Shown in pieces: positions 31,655 through 43,400 of a stretch of DNA of 64,000 bases (its first letter is position 1; each line of letters opens with the position of its first letter). Source of the stretch: Pyropia haitanensis (lineage: Eukaryota; Rhodophyta; Bangiophyceae; Bangiales; Bangiaceae); the NCBI GenBank assembly GCA_008729055.1, contig SDUX01000010.1, positions 1,240,001 through 1,304,000 on the forward strand. The letters are read 5' to 3'. Both the position numbers and the translations under genes were made by a program. The notes beneath the pieces were generated by a model that was not told the DNA's origin, made no database searches, and saw only the letters and a list, made by a program, of their open reading frames with translations.

Positions 31655-33680
31655 GCGGCCGCCCCCGCCTCCCGCACGCCCCTGCCGGCGCGCGGCAGGT
31701 GGTAGGCGTGGGTGGTCGTCTGCGGGCAGGTGTGCCAGACGAGGCGGCGGCGGCGACGGTCGTGCGCGACCGCGACAGGGCGTAACGGGGGACTGAGTAG
31801 GTTGGAAGTTGTACAGGGGTAGGGGGGAGGGGATGGGGATGCGTAGGTCGGGGATGGGCAACAAACAGTGGGGCGGTGGACGAGGCGTGGGGGGCGGCCG
31901 CCGGGGGGGGGGGGAGGGGCGGCGAGCGACGCGTCGGGCGCGCGCGGTGCGGCCGCGGCGCTCCGTTTTTAGGCGCGGTCCCGCACGGGGGCGGGGGGGG
32001 GGGATGGGACGCCCGGCGCGTGCCGGGCGGGCCGGCCGGCGGGTCGGCGCCGCCCCTCTGTCCCTGGCCGCTCGTCGCGTGGGCTGGGACGGCAGCGGCG
32101 GCTGCGTCGGCACCCCCCCTCTGCACCCGCCCCGCGCGCGGTGTGTACATTCCATAGCCGGCCAGCCGGTGCATAGGCCAGGGCGGTACCCGGCGGGCCG
32201 AGCGGTGTGGTACCATCACACCCCCCCTCCCCGTCCACCACACACGCCCCCCGCCGCCGGCCGCCGGCTCTTCTCGCCAGGCCGGGCTGCCAGCGCGGTG
32301 GCCGCGCCATCCCCGACCGCCGCCGACGTGGACGTGGCGGTGCCACCCACCCACCCGCCCGTCGCTCGGGCCGCACGCCCCGTTCCCGTGCCCCGCTCCC
32401 GCGCGCACCGTGTTCCCGTGCCCCGTTCTCGCGCCCCCATCCGCCATCACCCTCCTCGTGATCGCCCAGCGCGGGTCGGCCGGGGCGGCGGGGGGGTTGG
32501 CCCATCACGCGGGAGAGGATCGGCGCCCCCTCGGTGTGTCGCGTGGCGGCGGCAGTGGCCGTCTACGTCGCGGCTGATGGATGCGCGCCGGTTGGCGCCC
32601 GGTCGCCGCCGCGTTCTTCCTCTGACGGCCGGCCGCCGCCGTCCGTCGAGAGCCAGGGGCCGGGCGGGTGGCACCGGGCAAGCCAGGGGTGGGCGGCCAC
32701 GGTGGGATCACCGTCGATGCCACGGCCACGCGCTTTCTGTCCCCCCCCCCCAAGTTGCCGTTCCTGCCAGTGTGGACGGCGCCCGCGTTGGCGCGGCACC
32801 CGGGCGGCGGCGGGCGGGGGCGAGGCGGGTGGCGGCCGACCGCCGCGCCGCGTCGATCTCCCCCGCCCGTCGATGCGGTGGGCCGGCTGACGGCCGACCC
32901 GGGCCGGGCGGCAGCGGCCACGGCGGCGGGTGGGTGTTGGTGGGGCTTCCCCCCGCCGCCGTGGCGCAAGCGCGACACGTGGCGTGTGGTCCGCGCCGCC
33001 GACCGCCGCTGCCTACGTAGGCCGTGTCCCAGTCGACTGGGGCTTGTAAACAGTCCGCCGCCGCACACTGCTCGACCGTCGGGGGATCACCGCCGCGCGG
33101 CTGGCAAGAGCGGGGAGAACGAGGTGAGCGGTGAGAGAGGGGAGGGACTCTTCTTCCCCCGCTGAGGGGGCGCGTACATTTTCGTATAGCATTGGTACAC
33201 TGTACCCGGGAATGTGACAGGTGGGGAGGGGTGGCCGCCGTGGCTCGTCGCAGACCACGGCCGCGCCGCCGGCTGATTCATGACAGTGGCAGTCAGGGGG
33301 GTGCTGGGTGATGGCCCGCTGTGAGGAGTGGGAGGGTGGAGAGAGAGGTCTGGAGGCGCGGCAGCGTGTGTCCCACGGCGCCCAGACGGGTGACACTGCC
33401 TCCAATGTGGAAGTGGAGGGGGGGGAGGGAGAGGATCATTGGCAGAGCTCTGTGTCCATTCTGACACTGGGCTGGTTGTCCCACGCCCCCCATAGCGCGC
33501 GCCCTTTGGTCCTGTGTCGTTCACCCGCTGCAGGACGTAGGTCTCCTCAATCACGACCGTGGTCCATGAGCAGGTGGAAAGTGATGCAGGTCGTGGTGGA
33601 GCTGTGTGGATTAGACGGTCAGACGGCAGTGTCAGGAAGACAAATTTGTCGCTCCGAGACTGCCGTCTGCGCAAAAAGAA
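31655..33680. other. Gene-poor interval, nothing supported
   Basis: This is the upstream flank of the RS-rich protein and the downstream flank of the tRNA. It consists of GC-rich sequence with several short direct repeats (for example around 32360-32440, a GTTCCCGTGCCCCG(C/T)TC motif repeated twice). No coding or RNA gene could be supported. Confidence 0.35.
33673..33677 (-). terminator. RNA polymerase III terminator of the tRNA-Thr gene
   Basis: Read on the minus strand, TTCTTTTT begins right after the tRNA 3' end, giving a run of five T's. Confidence 0.75.
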
Positions 33681-33751
33681 GGCACAACTGGGATTCGAAC
33701 CCAGGATCTTATCATTACGAGTGACACGCTTTACCCCTAAGCCATTGCGCC
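33681..33751 (-). tRNA. trnT-CGU: tRNA-Thr, anticodon CGU
   Basis: The 71-nt minus-strand sequence folds as a cloverleaf. The acceptor stem GGCGCAA pairs with TTGTGCC (one G-T), the D stem is GCTT/AAGC, and the anticodon stem TGTCA/TGATA encloses loop CTCGTAA (anticodon CGT in DNA). The T arm is CTGGG-TTCGAAT-CCCAG. There is no intron and no encoded CCA. It reads threonine codon ACG, in keeping with the G-ending codon preference of this genome. Confidence 0.95.
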
Positions 33752-33764
33752 GCGCTGTCCAAGT

Positions 33765-33781
33765 CCAAATATATATAATTT
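33765..33781 (-). promoter_or_regulatory. TATA-like element upstream of the tRNA
   Basis: AATATATATAATTTTGA lies 14-30 bp upstream of the tRNA 5' end on the minus strand. Upstream TATA-like elements accompany many plant and algal tRNA genes; its role here is inferred. Confidence 0.4.
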
Positions 33782-36700
33782 TGATACCATACATTTGGTT
33801 GATCCAATCATGTGCGTGCTTCTCCTCAGGGTGTCCTCGCTGCTTCCAGACTACAAGCAGGTACGAGCATCTCTTCACAGCGCAGCCATTTGCACGCCTC
33901 CACTCAGCATTGTGTGTCATGCCGCCAGTCTTCCCTGCCGCGGGTGGCGAACAGCACTACCCGGCAGACGCAAAAAGCACCCTCAAAAACGGTTGCGCTG
34001 GGGGAGTCGTTCCCATATTCTGAGAACTGACAGGGACAACGACCTGTCAGGCGATCCCGCGCCCGTGGCCAATGCAGGTGACCCACCTGGTAGTACCACT
34101 CGATTAAGCTCGTCCACATAACCAAGCCAGCTCCCGTAGCCAAAGACGGTCAGCGAGGGGCCCCCTGTCGAGGTGGGTGGCAAGCAGGAAGGGCGCGCCT
34201 TCTCGAAGCGGCCGGGCGATGGCCACAGCGCAGGGCTGGCGCCGGTGCTCAGATGGTCAGCAGGGGGACGGGGGACGCCGCCGCCGCCGAGGTGGCCTCG
34301 GTCGCCGCCGTTGCCCCGGGGAGGAGGCAGCTAGGGGAGGGGAGGGGGTGAGGGCGGGGGGTGGGGGGACGGGGGGTGGGGGGGGGGGGGGTGGGGGGAC
34401 GCGGGGGGGGGGGGAGGGTTGTTCACACCGACCGAGACAACTTACATGACGTAATTGAACAAGCAAAAAAGGTATATCAAGCAAATGAAAATTAAGTGCA
34501 TTAATTTAATCTATAGATTAATTAAAGCAGGAACAAAATTTTAGGTTTTTGCCAACAGTGGTCGACGTCGACTGGTGCAAGGAATCCGTCTCTTGATTGC
34601 AAAATATGAGTTTTCTATAAAAATACCGCCGCCGGCGAGAGTTTGAGACTGCACGTCTTTTGGTAAAAATGATTGCGATGGTGGTCATCGGTGGCATCCC
34701 CCCCTCTATCCTCTGAGGTGTTCCGGCTGCGCGCTTTGGCTAACGGAACACTCCTTGCCAGCGTGGCGCTGGGGCGGCCGCGGGCCGGTTTCCGCCCCCT
34801 CGCCCCTGCACCGGCGCCGACGCGGAACGTCCCGCTTTGAAGACGAAGTTTCGCCGGGGCGGGGCGGGTTCCGCGGGGGGCCCCCCCCTCAGAGAGAGCG
34901 GTCGCCGCGCTCACAAACGGGGGCACCCCCCGCGCGACGGTGGTCGGTGTGGTCGTGGGTGCGGTATGACCGCCGCTGCAAGCAACAGCCGGCGGGCGCT
35001 CCTGGCCATATATTGCTGTCGCGGCGCCGCCACCGGCTCCGGGCTCGAGTGTACTGACGCCGTGCATGCAGAAGAAGGATGCGCTGTGACGGCATTGACA
35101 ATAGCACGTGTACAGTGTCCACGCGCCGAAAACTGGCCATACAGACGACCAACAAAGGTGGCAACCAGCGGCGCCACCCACTCTCCGTCTTCGCATGGTC
35201 GCTCGCGAGCGGGACGGGGTGAGTGGATCTCGACAGGACCAATTCGAGGGCCAAACAGGGGATACATCTGGCAGCCTGCCGGCGACAGGGCACGCGGTGG
35301 ATCTTTTTCAGGTTCACTTGTACCGAGTGGATGCGCCGCCCGTGGGGTTGTTCACTGGACTGGGACTTGGACGTGGATTGCTCCACCATCTCGCAACGGG
35401 ATCTCCTCGCTGGCGCTTGCCGCGCACGCCGCCAAAGCGGATGGCTAACGACTACAGGCCCACCCAACCACACCCCTGCCAGTAGCTGGCTTCTTGCGGT
35501 TGTCCAAGTTACATGCAAACCTGCCTTTGCCTCTACGGCTGGTGCGGTCCGTGGCGTGGAATGGGGTGTCGGCCGCCGCACTGACGACAGAGTGCCCGTG
35601 TCCGCCTGAAGACCAAACGGCAACGCCCAGACGGCTCTGTTCCCCCCCTTTGAGCCCCTTCTGCCCTGCGTTGGGCCCACGGCTGCCTGCAGTCGCCCGC
35701 CGCGCCACCACCGCAACCCAGTCTGCCACTGGGGGCGCCCCGGAGCGCGGCCTCGTGGCCACCGTGTCTGGTCGGTTTCCGCCTCCAGTCGCTCTGGGGG
35801 GCAGCCGCGCAAGCCCGACCGACCGCCCCCCCCCACAGCGGGCAGTCTTTCTGGGTGGAGGGGTGAGGAATCTCACAGCCTCCACCCCGCCACTGGTTCG
35901 CGCAGCCCTCCCGAAAACCCTCCTCCCAGCCAACCAACCACAACCCCTCCACATCCGCCGAAGCGCAGGGTCCGTGCTGCGCTGTGTCACCCCCTACGCG
36001 TCCGCCCTTGCACGGGGGCCGTAGTGGCCACACGCAGGCTGCCATGGGTTCTGGCGCCAAAGCCAACCACATCTCAGCGGGAGGGGACACCCCCTCGAGC
36101 AGGCGGTCGCCTGCTCGGGGGCCGCTCTCGCGTGTGACGAGGCAGGGCAAGGGGGAGGGGGAAGGCCACCCAAAGTAGCCCCCCTCCTCAGGCTATAGGA
36201 CGACTGGCGCGGGCCCCCCCTGTGTGCGCGCTGCCGCGGGTTCTTTTCGCACAGCCGGCGGGGCCCACCCCCCCCGCGCCAGCCACGCGCCACCACCCGT
36301 TGGTGCAACCAACCGGGGCGCGCGGAGGGGGGCGCGGTCGGGCGGCGGGCGGAACGCTCCAGCGTCTGCCAGCCGCCGTCCCGCGGCCCTCGCGCCCCGT
36401 GTCCCGCTCTCTGGCCTGTCGCGCGCTGGTGGCGGTCGCTCCCCTCTCACACCCCACCTCCGTCCCGCCCGCGCTCCCTTCCCCCGCCCTCCCCCCCCGG
36501 AGCGTGAACCCCCCGGTGTGCGGCGGCCGTGTGCCGTGTCTGCCCCCCCGCCACCCCCCCCCCACCACCACGCCGCGGCCGTCGACGCTTGCGCGGCACG
36601 CCCGCGGCTACCGCGGCTACCGCGGCGCCGTCCAGCGTGCGGCCGCGGCGGCCAACCCTGCGCCCCGCCGCGCGACGTCGCGTCGGCCCCCCCCCCCCCC

Positions 36701-37093
36701 CCCCCCCGACGGCCCGGCTGCGCACGCGCTCCCGCTCCCCGCCGCTGGTGGTGACCCCGGTCGGTGCCGCCGCGTGCCCGCCCGTGCCGTTGTGCAGCTG
36801 GCCTGCGGCTTGCCCCACGGCCGCGACGCCCGGCGTACGGTACGCCTCCCCACCATCGTGTCCACTTTGCGCGAGGTTGGACGCTTCCCCTGCTCCCCCT
36901 TTCCCCGACCCCGGCCCTCCCGGCGTGCGCGTTCGCCCTCGCTTGTCGCGGCAGGGGCCGATCTGCCTCCCGCCGCCGTCTTCCCCTCGTGCCCCAAGCC
37001 AACCCCCTCTCCCCCGCCCTCTACCGACCTTCTTCCTCGTGCCCCACGCTCCTTCACCCCCTCACGCCCTCGTACACTCTTCACACCGACATC
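33782..37093. other. Gene-poor interval between the tRNA and SIN3
   Basis: Apart from the AT-rich island at 34.42-34.64 kb, no feature is supported. 34.2-34.42 kb is G-rich simple sequence. 34.7-36.2 kb has moderate GC and open frames without domains. 36.2-37.09 kb becomes pyrimidine-rich towards the SIN3 start. Confidence 0.35.
34421..34640 (+). other. AT-rich island resembling organelle DNA, with the tail of an AT-codon reading frame
   Basis: GC content drops abruptly after a poly-G tract. The + frame from 34421 to the TAA at 34493-34495 reads 'VHTDRDNLHDVIEQAKKVYQ' plus 'ANEN'. It uses A/T-ending codons (GTA, ATT, GAA, CAA, GCA, AAA), unlike any nuclear gene in this window. A perfect 16-bp palindrome (TTAATCTATAGATTAA) follows at about 34507-34522, as at organelle 3' ends. 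This looks like a small piece of plastid or mitochondrial DNA in the nucleus; I could not identify the protein. Confidence 0.4.
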
Positions 37094-40000
37094 ATGAGCG
37101 GACCGCCCCCCCCCCGCCACCTCCCCACTCTCGACGGCCCAATCCACTGGACAAGGTCACCCCGCGGCCGCTGGCGCTTCTCCCCGACCGGACCTATGGC
37201 CCGCCTGCGCTGGGGGGTGGGGACGGTGGCCAGCCGCCGGCGCTGCCGCCCGCCCACCGGCTGGCGGCGGGACGTGCCGGTGATGGCCGCTACGGGCCAG
37301 TGGGTGGGCCGGCCGGTGGCGGCAGCGGCGGTGGCGGCGGTGGCGGTGGCGGTGGCGGCGGCGCGATGGGCTACACCCCCCCACCACTTGCGTACGCGGG
37401 CAGCGGCGGGGGTGGTGGCGGGCACGGCCTGTATCCTGGTGTGCCAGCACCGCTGTATGGGCCAGCGGGGGGAGTGGGCGGCGGTGGTGGGGCGGGCACC
37501 TATGGGGTCGGCGCTCCCGGTGGCGCTGGGGGCGCCTTGGGGGGGGTGCCCGCCCCCCTGGGCGGCGCGGTCCCCGGCAGGAGGCAGCCAAAGTCCATCC
37601 TGTCGCCTCCTGCACGGAGCGTGCCGCCGCTGCGGTCGCCTCCACTGGGCACCAAGGGCGGCGGCCCCGGTGGGGTAGCGGGTCTGGCAGCCAAGGGCGC
37701 CGGCGGGGGGGTGCCGCCGCCGCCTGCTCGCCTGGGGGGGGCGGGGGGCGGGGGGGGCGCGCCTACCCCGCTGGGCTCCTATTACACTGCCAGCGCTGTG
37801 CCACCGCCGCCGCCGTCGTCGGTTTCAGGAGGGGGTGGGGGGGGTGGGGGAGGCGGGTACGCCGCACCGCCCTATGTCGAACGCCTGTATCACTATCCGG
37901 GCACGTACGGCGCGGGTGGAGTGGTAGGGGCTGGTGGCGGCGGCGGCGGCGGCGGTGGCGGCGGTGGCGGCGGCGGGGGTGGTGGCGGCGGTGGCGGCGG
38001 CACCGGCACCGGCGTTGGGCCCCGCTCGGCCGATACGGGCGCGGGCGGAGGTGTTGGCGGCGTCGGCCGCCGCGGGGGTGCCGCTCTCCAAAAGGCTGCC
38101 GTGGAGAGCGTGGTGGCCAAGAGTGTCAGCGCTGGTGGGCTCCTGCCTCTGTCCCCGCCCCGGTCGCTTGGAGAGGGCAAGCCCGTGGTGGGGGAGCGTG
38201 GCGGGAAGGTCGTGTCTGGGGGCGTTGGCGTCGTTGGCGGGAGGCCTGCCGGCGTGCCCGTCACCTCCTCTGGTGCTAGCGGCGGCGGCGGTGTCGGTGG
38301 TGGCGGCGGTGGCGGCGGCGGTGGCGGTGGTGGCGGCGGCAGTGGCGGCGGCAGTGTCGGTGGAGGCCGCCGGCGTGTGGGCTCTGCCAAGCCCGCGGGC
38401 GGCATGCTGACCGGCGGGCCCCCGCGCTCTGCTAGTGGCGGCAGCAGCGTCGTTGAGCCGCTCGATCCCTCACTTCCGCACATGTCGGCCGCGCAGGTGC
38501 AGGCCGCGCAAGCCACCCAGGCCGCCCAGGCCCGTGCGATGGTCGCTCAGCAGCAGGCGGCGGCGCACGTGCAACAGCTTGCGACCGCGGCGCACGCGCA
38601 GCAGGCGGCCCAAGCGCATCACGCGCGGCAAGCGGCGATCGCCCACCAGTCGGTTGCGGCGCAGCAGCAAGCAGCGGCGGCGGCGCAGATCGCACGCTCG
38701 TCGGCGGCGTCGGTCGCCGCGGCGTCGGCAGCGCACGCGCAGCAGGTGGCTGCCTCGGCGGCGCGCCAGCAAAAGATGAGCGGCAGCGCACCGCCGTCAT
38801 CGATCGCGGCTGCAACGTCGGCGGGCACCGGCGGTGGTGGCGGCGGGGGGGGTGGCGGCGGGCCCGGGTCAGCACCGCTGCCGCCGCCGCCACCGCATCC
38901 ACCTCACCTGGCGGCGCCGCCTCAAAAGCAGCGCCCCGTTGGTCCACCCCCGCCGCCGTCGATGCACGTGGTAGGCCATCCGGGTCACTCGTCGTCTCTT
39001 GGGGTGGGGGGACGGGAGCCCCCGGGGGCGGGAGGAGTGCCCAGCGGGCGGCGTGCGACTGCCGGTGACGTGAGGCCGCTGCCCTCGATGCCGCCCCAGC
39101 CCTTGCACGCACCAAAAGCCGAACCGCCGTTGCCGCTCCCACCGCCCATGGCACTGCCGTCGGGCCGGGGTGGAAGCCTGTTGTACGGTACAGGTGGTGC
39201 GGCGGCGGCTGGGGGTGGGGGCGGAGACGGCGGCAGTGGGGGGGTGCTCGTCGGCGGCACCACTGCAGTTTGTGGTAACATTGGGGGGGGCGGTGGTGGC
39301 GCAGACGGCGCAGGCCGCCGCCTTGCCGATGCCGGGACCGGGGCGGGTCGCGACGCGCGCGGCCATCCGCCGCCCCTGTCGGGCGTCCGGCCCGACGATC
39401 CGCCCGACCGGGCGGCTGGTGGTGGGGAAGTGCGGGAGCGCGGGGTGCCGGGCGGGATGGGTGATGGGGGTCTGGCGCCCTCGCTGAACGGTGGTGCCGG
39501 TGGAGGGGGTGTTGGACCTGTCGGCGGCACCGCTGGTGGGGGGCGTGGGGCAGGGACCACTGGAGGAGGTGGGGGTGGGGGTGGTGGTGGTGGTGGTGGT
39601 GGTGGTGGTGGTGGTGGTGATGGTGGCGGCAGCGGTGCAAATGGCGGTGGCGCTGGTTCGTGCCGGCAGCTGAAGGTGGAAGATGCCCTGGCCTACCTGG
39701 AGCAGGTCAAGAACCAGTTTGGCGCCGAGCCCGAGGTGTACAACCGCTTCTTGGACATCATGAAGAAGTTCAAAGCGCAGTCCATCGACACGACGCAGGT
39801 TATCAAGCGGGTGGCGTACCTGTTTCGGGAGAAGCGGCCACTGATCCTCGGCTTCAACACGTTCCTTCCGCCGGGTTACCGCATTGAGCTGCGCGAGGAC
39901 CCCGTGACGGGTGCGTCCACGGCGGGCTTTTCCGCTCCCGACTGTCCATTTGCGCCACTGGACATGTCGCCGGATGGGGACCTGTCGCCACCCCGCACGC

Positions 40001-40350
40001 CGCCGCCGCCGGCGCCGCGCACACCTCCGGGGCAGGTGCTGGTGAGTGGGCCGACACGGGGTGGTGGGGGTGTTGGCGCCGGCGGTGGTGGGGAAGAGCA
40101 ACGCTACGACCGACGCGGAGCGGGTAGCGGCGGGGTGGGCATGTCGGCTGACTCTGTGGGCGGCGACCCGCCGTCGACCCCGCCGCCGGTTCGTCGCCCC
40201 CGTCATGTACCACGCGCCGGGCCGCCCCAGAGTGCCCTGCTTGAAGTGGGGGGAGGGGTGCACCCCGGGGGAGCCGCGTCGGCTCACCAGCAGGGTGGGC
40301 TCCCCGCGTCGATGGCGGCGATTGCTGGTGGTGTGGCAGCCGGTGGCGGA

Positions 40351-40447
<97 letters not shown>

Positions 40448-43400
40448 GCGGCGGCGGCTCTGGCGGTGCGAACAAGCCCGTTGAGTTTGACCAGGCAGTG
40501 ATGTACGTGAACAAGATCAAGGCACGCTTCACCACCGCCGACGACCAGTACAAGACGTTTCTTGACATCCTGCAGACCTACCAAAAGGAGCAGCGCACGA
40601 TCGAGGAGGTGTACGAGCAGGTGGCAAAGCTGTTCCGTGACCACAAGGACCTGCTGGACGAGTTCACTCACTTCCTCCCGGAGTCCCTTCCTGTGGCGTC
40701 TCAGTATTCACTGGCCGCTCAAGCGCGGCAGCGGAGGGAAGCGCTTGCTGGGGGAGCGGCGGGGGTTGCTGCTCCGCGGCTGCTGTCATCGGGCAGCATC
40801 GGTGGGGCTGACGCGCTAGCGCCGCCGCTGCCGCCACCACCACCACCCCCGCCGCCGCACGCACACGGCGCGCCGTATGCGGCGGACGTCAAGCCGTTTG
40901 CGCCATCCACTGCAGCAGCCGCAGCGGTCGCTGCTACGCCCGACCAAACATCGCGTGCAGGGGCGGGTGGTCCTCCGAGTCGATTCCCGGGGGCGGCAGC
41001 GCCGGTGACGGTGGCACCTCCCCCGCCGCCGCCACCGCCGCCACCGCCACCGCCGCCCCCTCCTCCCCCGCCGCCTCCACCGGCGACAGTTGCTGCTGCG
41101 GCGGCTGCGGGCGGCCCTGCGCCATCGCCTGGGTCTCGGCAGCACACGGCCACATCAGCGGCACCTCGGCCGGGGGCGCCTCGCAAACGGCGAGCGACGC
41201 CCACCGTGTCCCCGAATATGGCCGAGCCGGCAGCTGTGACCGGGGCGGCTGCGGCTCGCGGGGGCCGTGCGGCCGGTGCGGCGGGCGATGTCAAGCCACG
41301 CAAGAAGGCGCGCGCCGGTGAGCCCGTAGCAGGCCCGTCGCCGACCCCACCGCCAGCTCGTCGCTCTGTTGCAGGCGGTCGCGCCGCGGCCGGGGCTGCA
41401 GCAACGACCGCCGTCGCTGCCGCTGCTGCCGTCGCTGATGGGACAGGCGCGCTGGCTGGAAGTGCGCCCGTAGTTCCTGGTCTTGGTGGCGCGGGCGCTG
41501 CGACGGAGGAGCTGGCGTTCTTTGACGAGCTTCGTGGAGTCCTTGGCGACGGCTCCACCCATCTGTACGCGGACTTTATCAAGTGCCTATCCCTCTTCTC
41601 CCGGCACATTATCAGCCGCGATGAGCTGCTGCGGCTGGCCGACGACATCTTCACTGACTCCCACAAGCACCTCACCGACGCGTTTAGGGCGCTCTTGGCG
41701 AGCTCAGCCCCTTCTGCGCCGTTGGCGGCTACGGCGCACTTGCGGTCGCTGCCGCGGCCAACCCCGTCACCACCAACACCGGCAGGTACTGGACCGTCGG
41801 CTGCTGCAGCAGCATCGGGTGCACCGCCGCCGCCCGCTCCGTCGACGGCAATTTACCGTGGCCGCCGACTGGCCGATGTGGCAGTGTCGCGGGGCAAAAA
41901 GGAGGGCAGCTACTGGGAGATGCCCCCCGACTTTGTGCCACCGGTCGCGTCGGGGATGGGGGATCTTGAGCGGGAGGTGTTGAACACCCGTTACGTCGCG
42001 GCCCCGGGGCGGCGACACAGTCTGTTGCGGCCGACGCCGCCGGCTTCATCCGTGTCGTCTGCGCCGGGCGTGGGATCCCCGGCTCCCGTGCCGCCTCCAC
42101 CACCACCGCCGCCCACGGCTGGCGGCCGCCCACTCGTTGGTGCGGCGGCTGCTGCTGCAGCTGGAGCAGCAGCTGCTGCTGCAGCGGCGGCAGCTGCGGC
42201 AACAACGGCGGCAGGTGGCGTTGGGGCGTCCGCGGCCGATGGCGGTGCCGCGGATGGCCTGTTGCCGGTTGGTGGGGGGGAGAGTGCAGCGCTCTTCCGC
42301 ACACGGGTAGTGCCTGACGACGACCGGTACGAGCTGGATGTGCTGATTGCTGGGGTAGAGGCGGCGGCGGTCAAGTTTGCCAAGCTCGCCGCGCTCGCGG
42401 CGAGCAGCCACGAAGCGAGTAGCACGGCAGCCACGAGCGGGCCTGCGATGGGTGCTAGTGCGGCCAGTGGCGCTGGTGCCGCTGGAGGCGGGGGAGGTGC
42501 AGGAACGGCTGGGGCGGCGAATGGTAACGCTGCTCTGTCGCCTGTGGCGGCCGCTGGCGGTGGTGCCAGCGGTGCCGGCGCCGGCGCTGGCGGCGCCAGC
42601 GGCGGCGGTGGCGCATGGGCGACGCTCACCGCCGTGGACTTTCACGCGCTGGACATGGTGTATGGGCGTCACGGGCGAGCGGTGGTGGACTTTGTTCGGC
42701 TCAACCCCGTGTTGGCCGCACCCGTGGTGCTCGCCCGCCTGCGCACGCAGCTGGCGTCCTGGAAGCACGCTCGGCGGCAGCTTGGTGGGGTGTGGCGCAC
42801 GGAGCCGTTTCGGTCTTCCTCCTCCCTCACTGGTGCGTTGGCTCGCTCAGCGAGCGGTGTGAATGCTGTGGAGCAGCAGTCGCGTGAGGGTGGGGAGCCC
42901 CCGCCAGTGGCTGCACCCAGTGGCGACGACGTTGGGAACGTGGTGGTCTCCTTGCCGGGTGGCGCTGTGACGGTGCATAACAATGGGTGCATGGACACCC
43001 CCGAGCTTGTGGGTAGCTTGCTCTCCACTCGTCGGTATGGGGGCTTTTGGATGTACAGCTACGTGCGGTGCGCGCCCGACTACTTGCTGGCGCGGCGGCT
43101 GCTGTGGGAGGCACTCGAATGGCAGCTACGGGATGGGGACGGGGCGGCAGCGGTGGCAGTGACGGTGTGGCTGGACGGCTTTCTTGACAGCCTGCTCGGT
43201 GGTGGGGGGGACGAGAGCGACGTTGTCAGCGATGCCACGGCAGCAGCGCCCGCCTCTCCGAACGGCGCCGCTGATGGCAGCGAGATGGACGGCGGCACCT
43301 CGGCGGGTGCAGCGGCGCACGCCAAGCGCGAGCCGGGCTGCGATGCGCCTGCCGCAGATGGCGAGATGGGCGACGTCCGCGACGGATTGACGGGCGGTGC

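Noticed and set aside
33559..34023. Plus-strand frame containing 'LGFEPRILSLR'
   Set aside because: This phrase is the translation of the complement of a tRNA gene; the tRNA-Thr on the minus strand explains it.
34889..36150. Minus-strand frames of 315 and 205 residues in the 35-kb region
   Set aside because: No domain, no splice context, and competing open frames on the other strand.
36529..37093. Upstream extension of the SIN3 frame
   Set aside because: Pro/Arg-rich promoter-like sequence without conservation; the ATG at 37094 plus one homopolymer correction gives a natural start.
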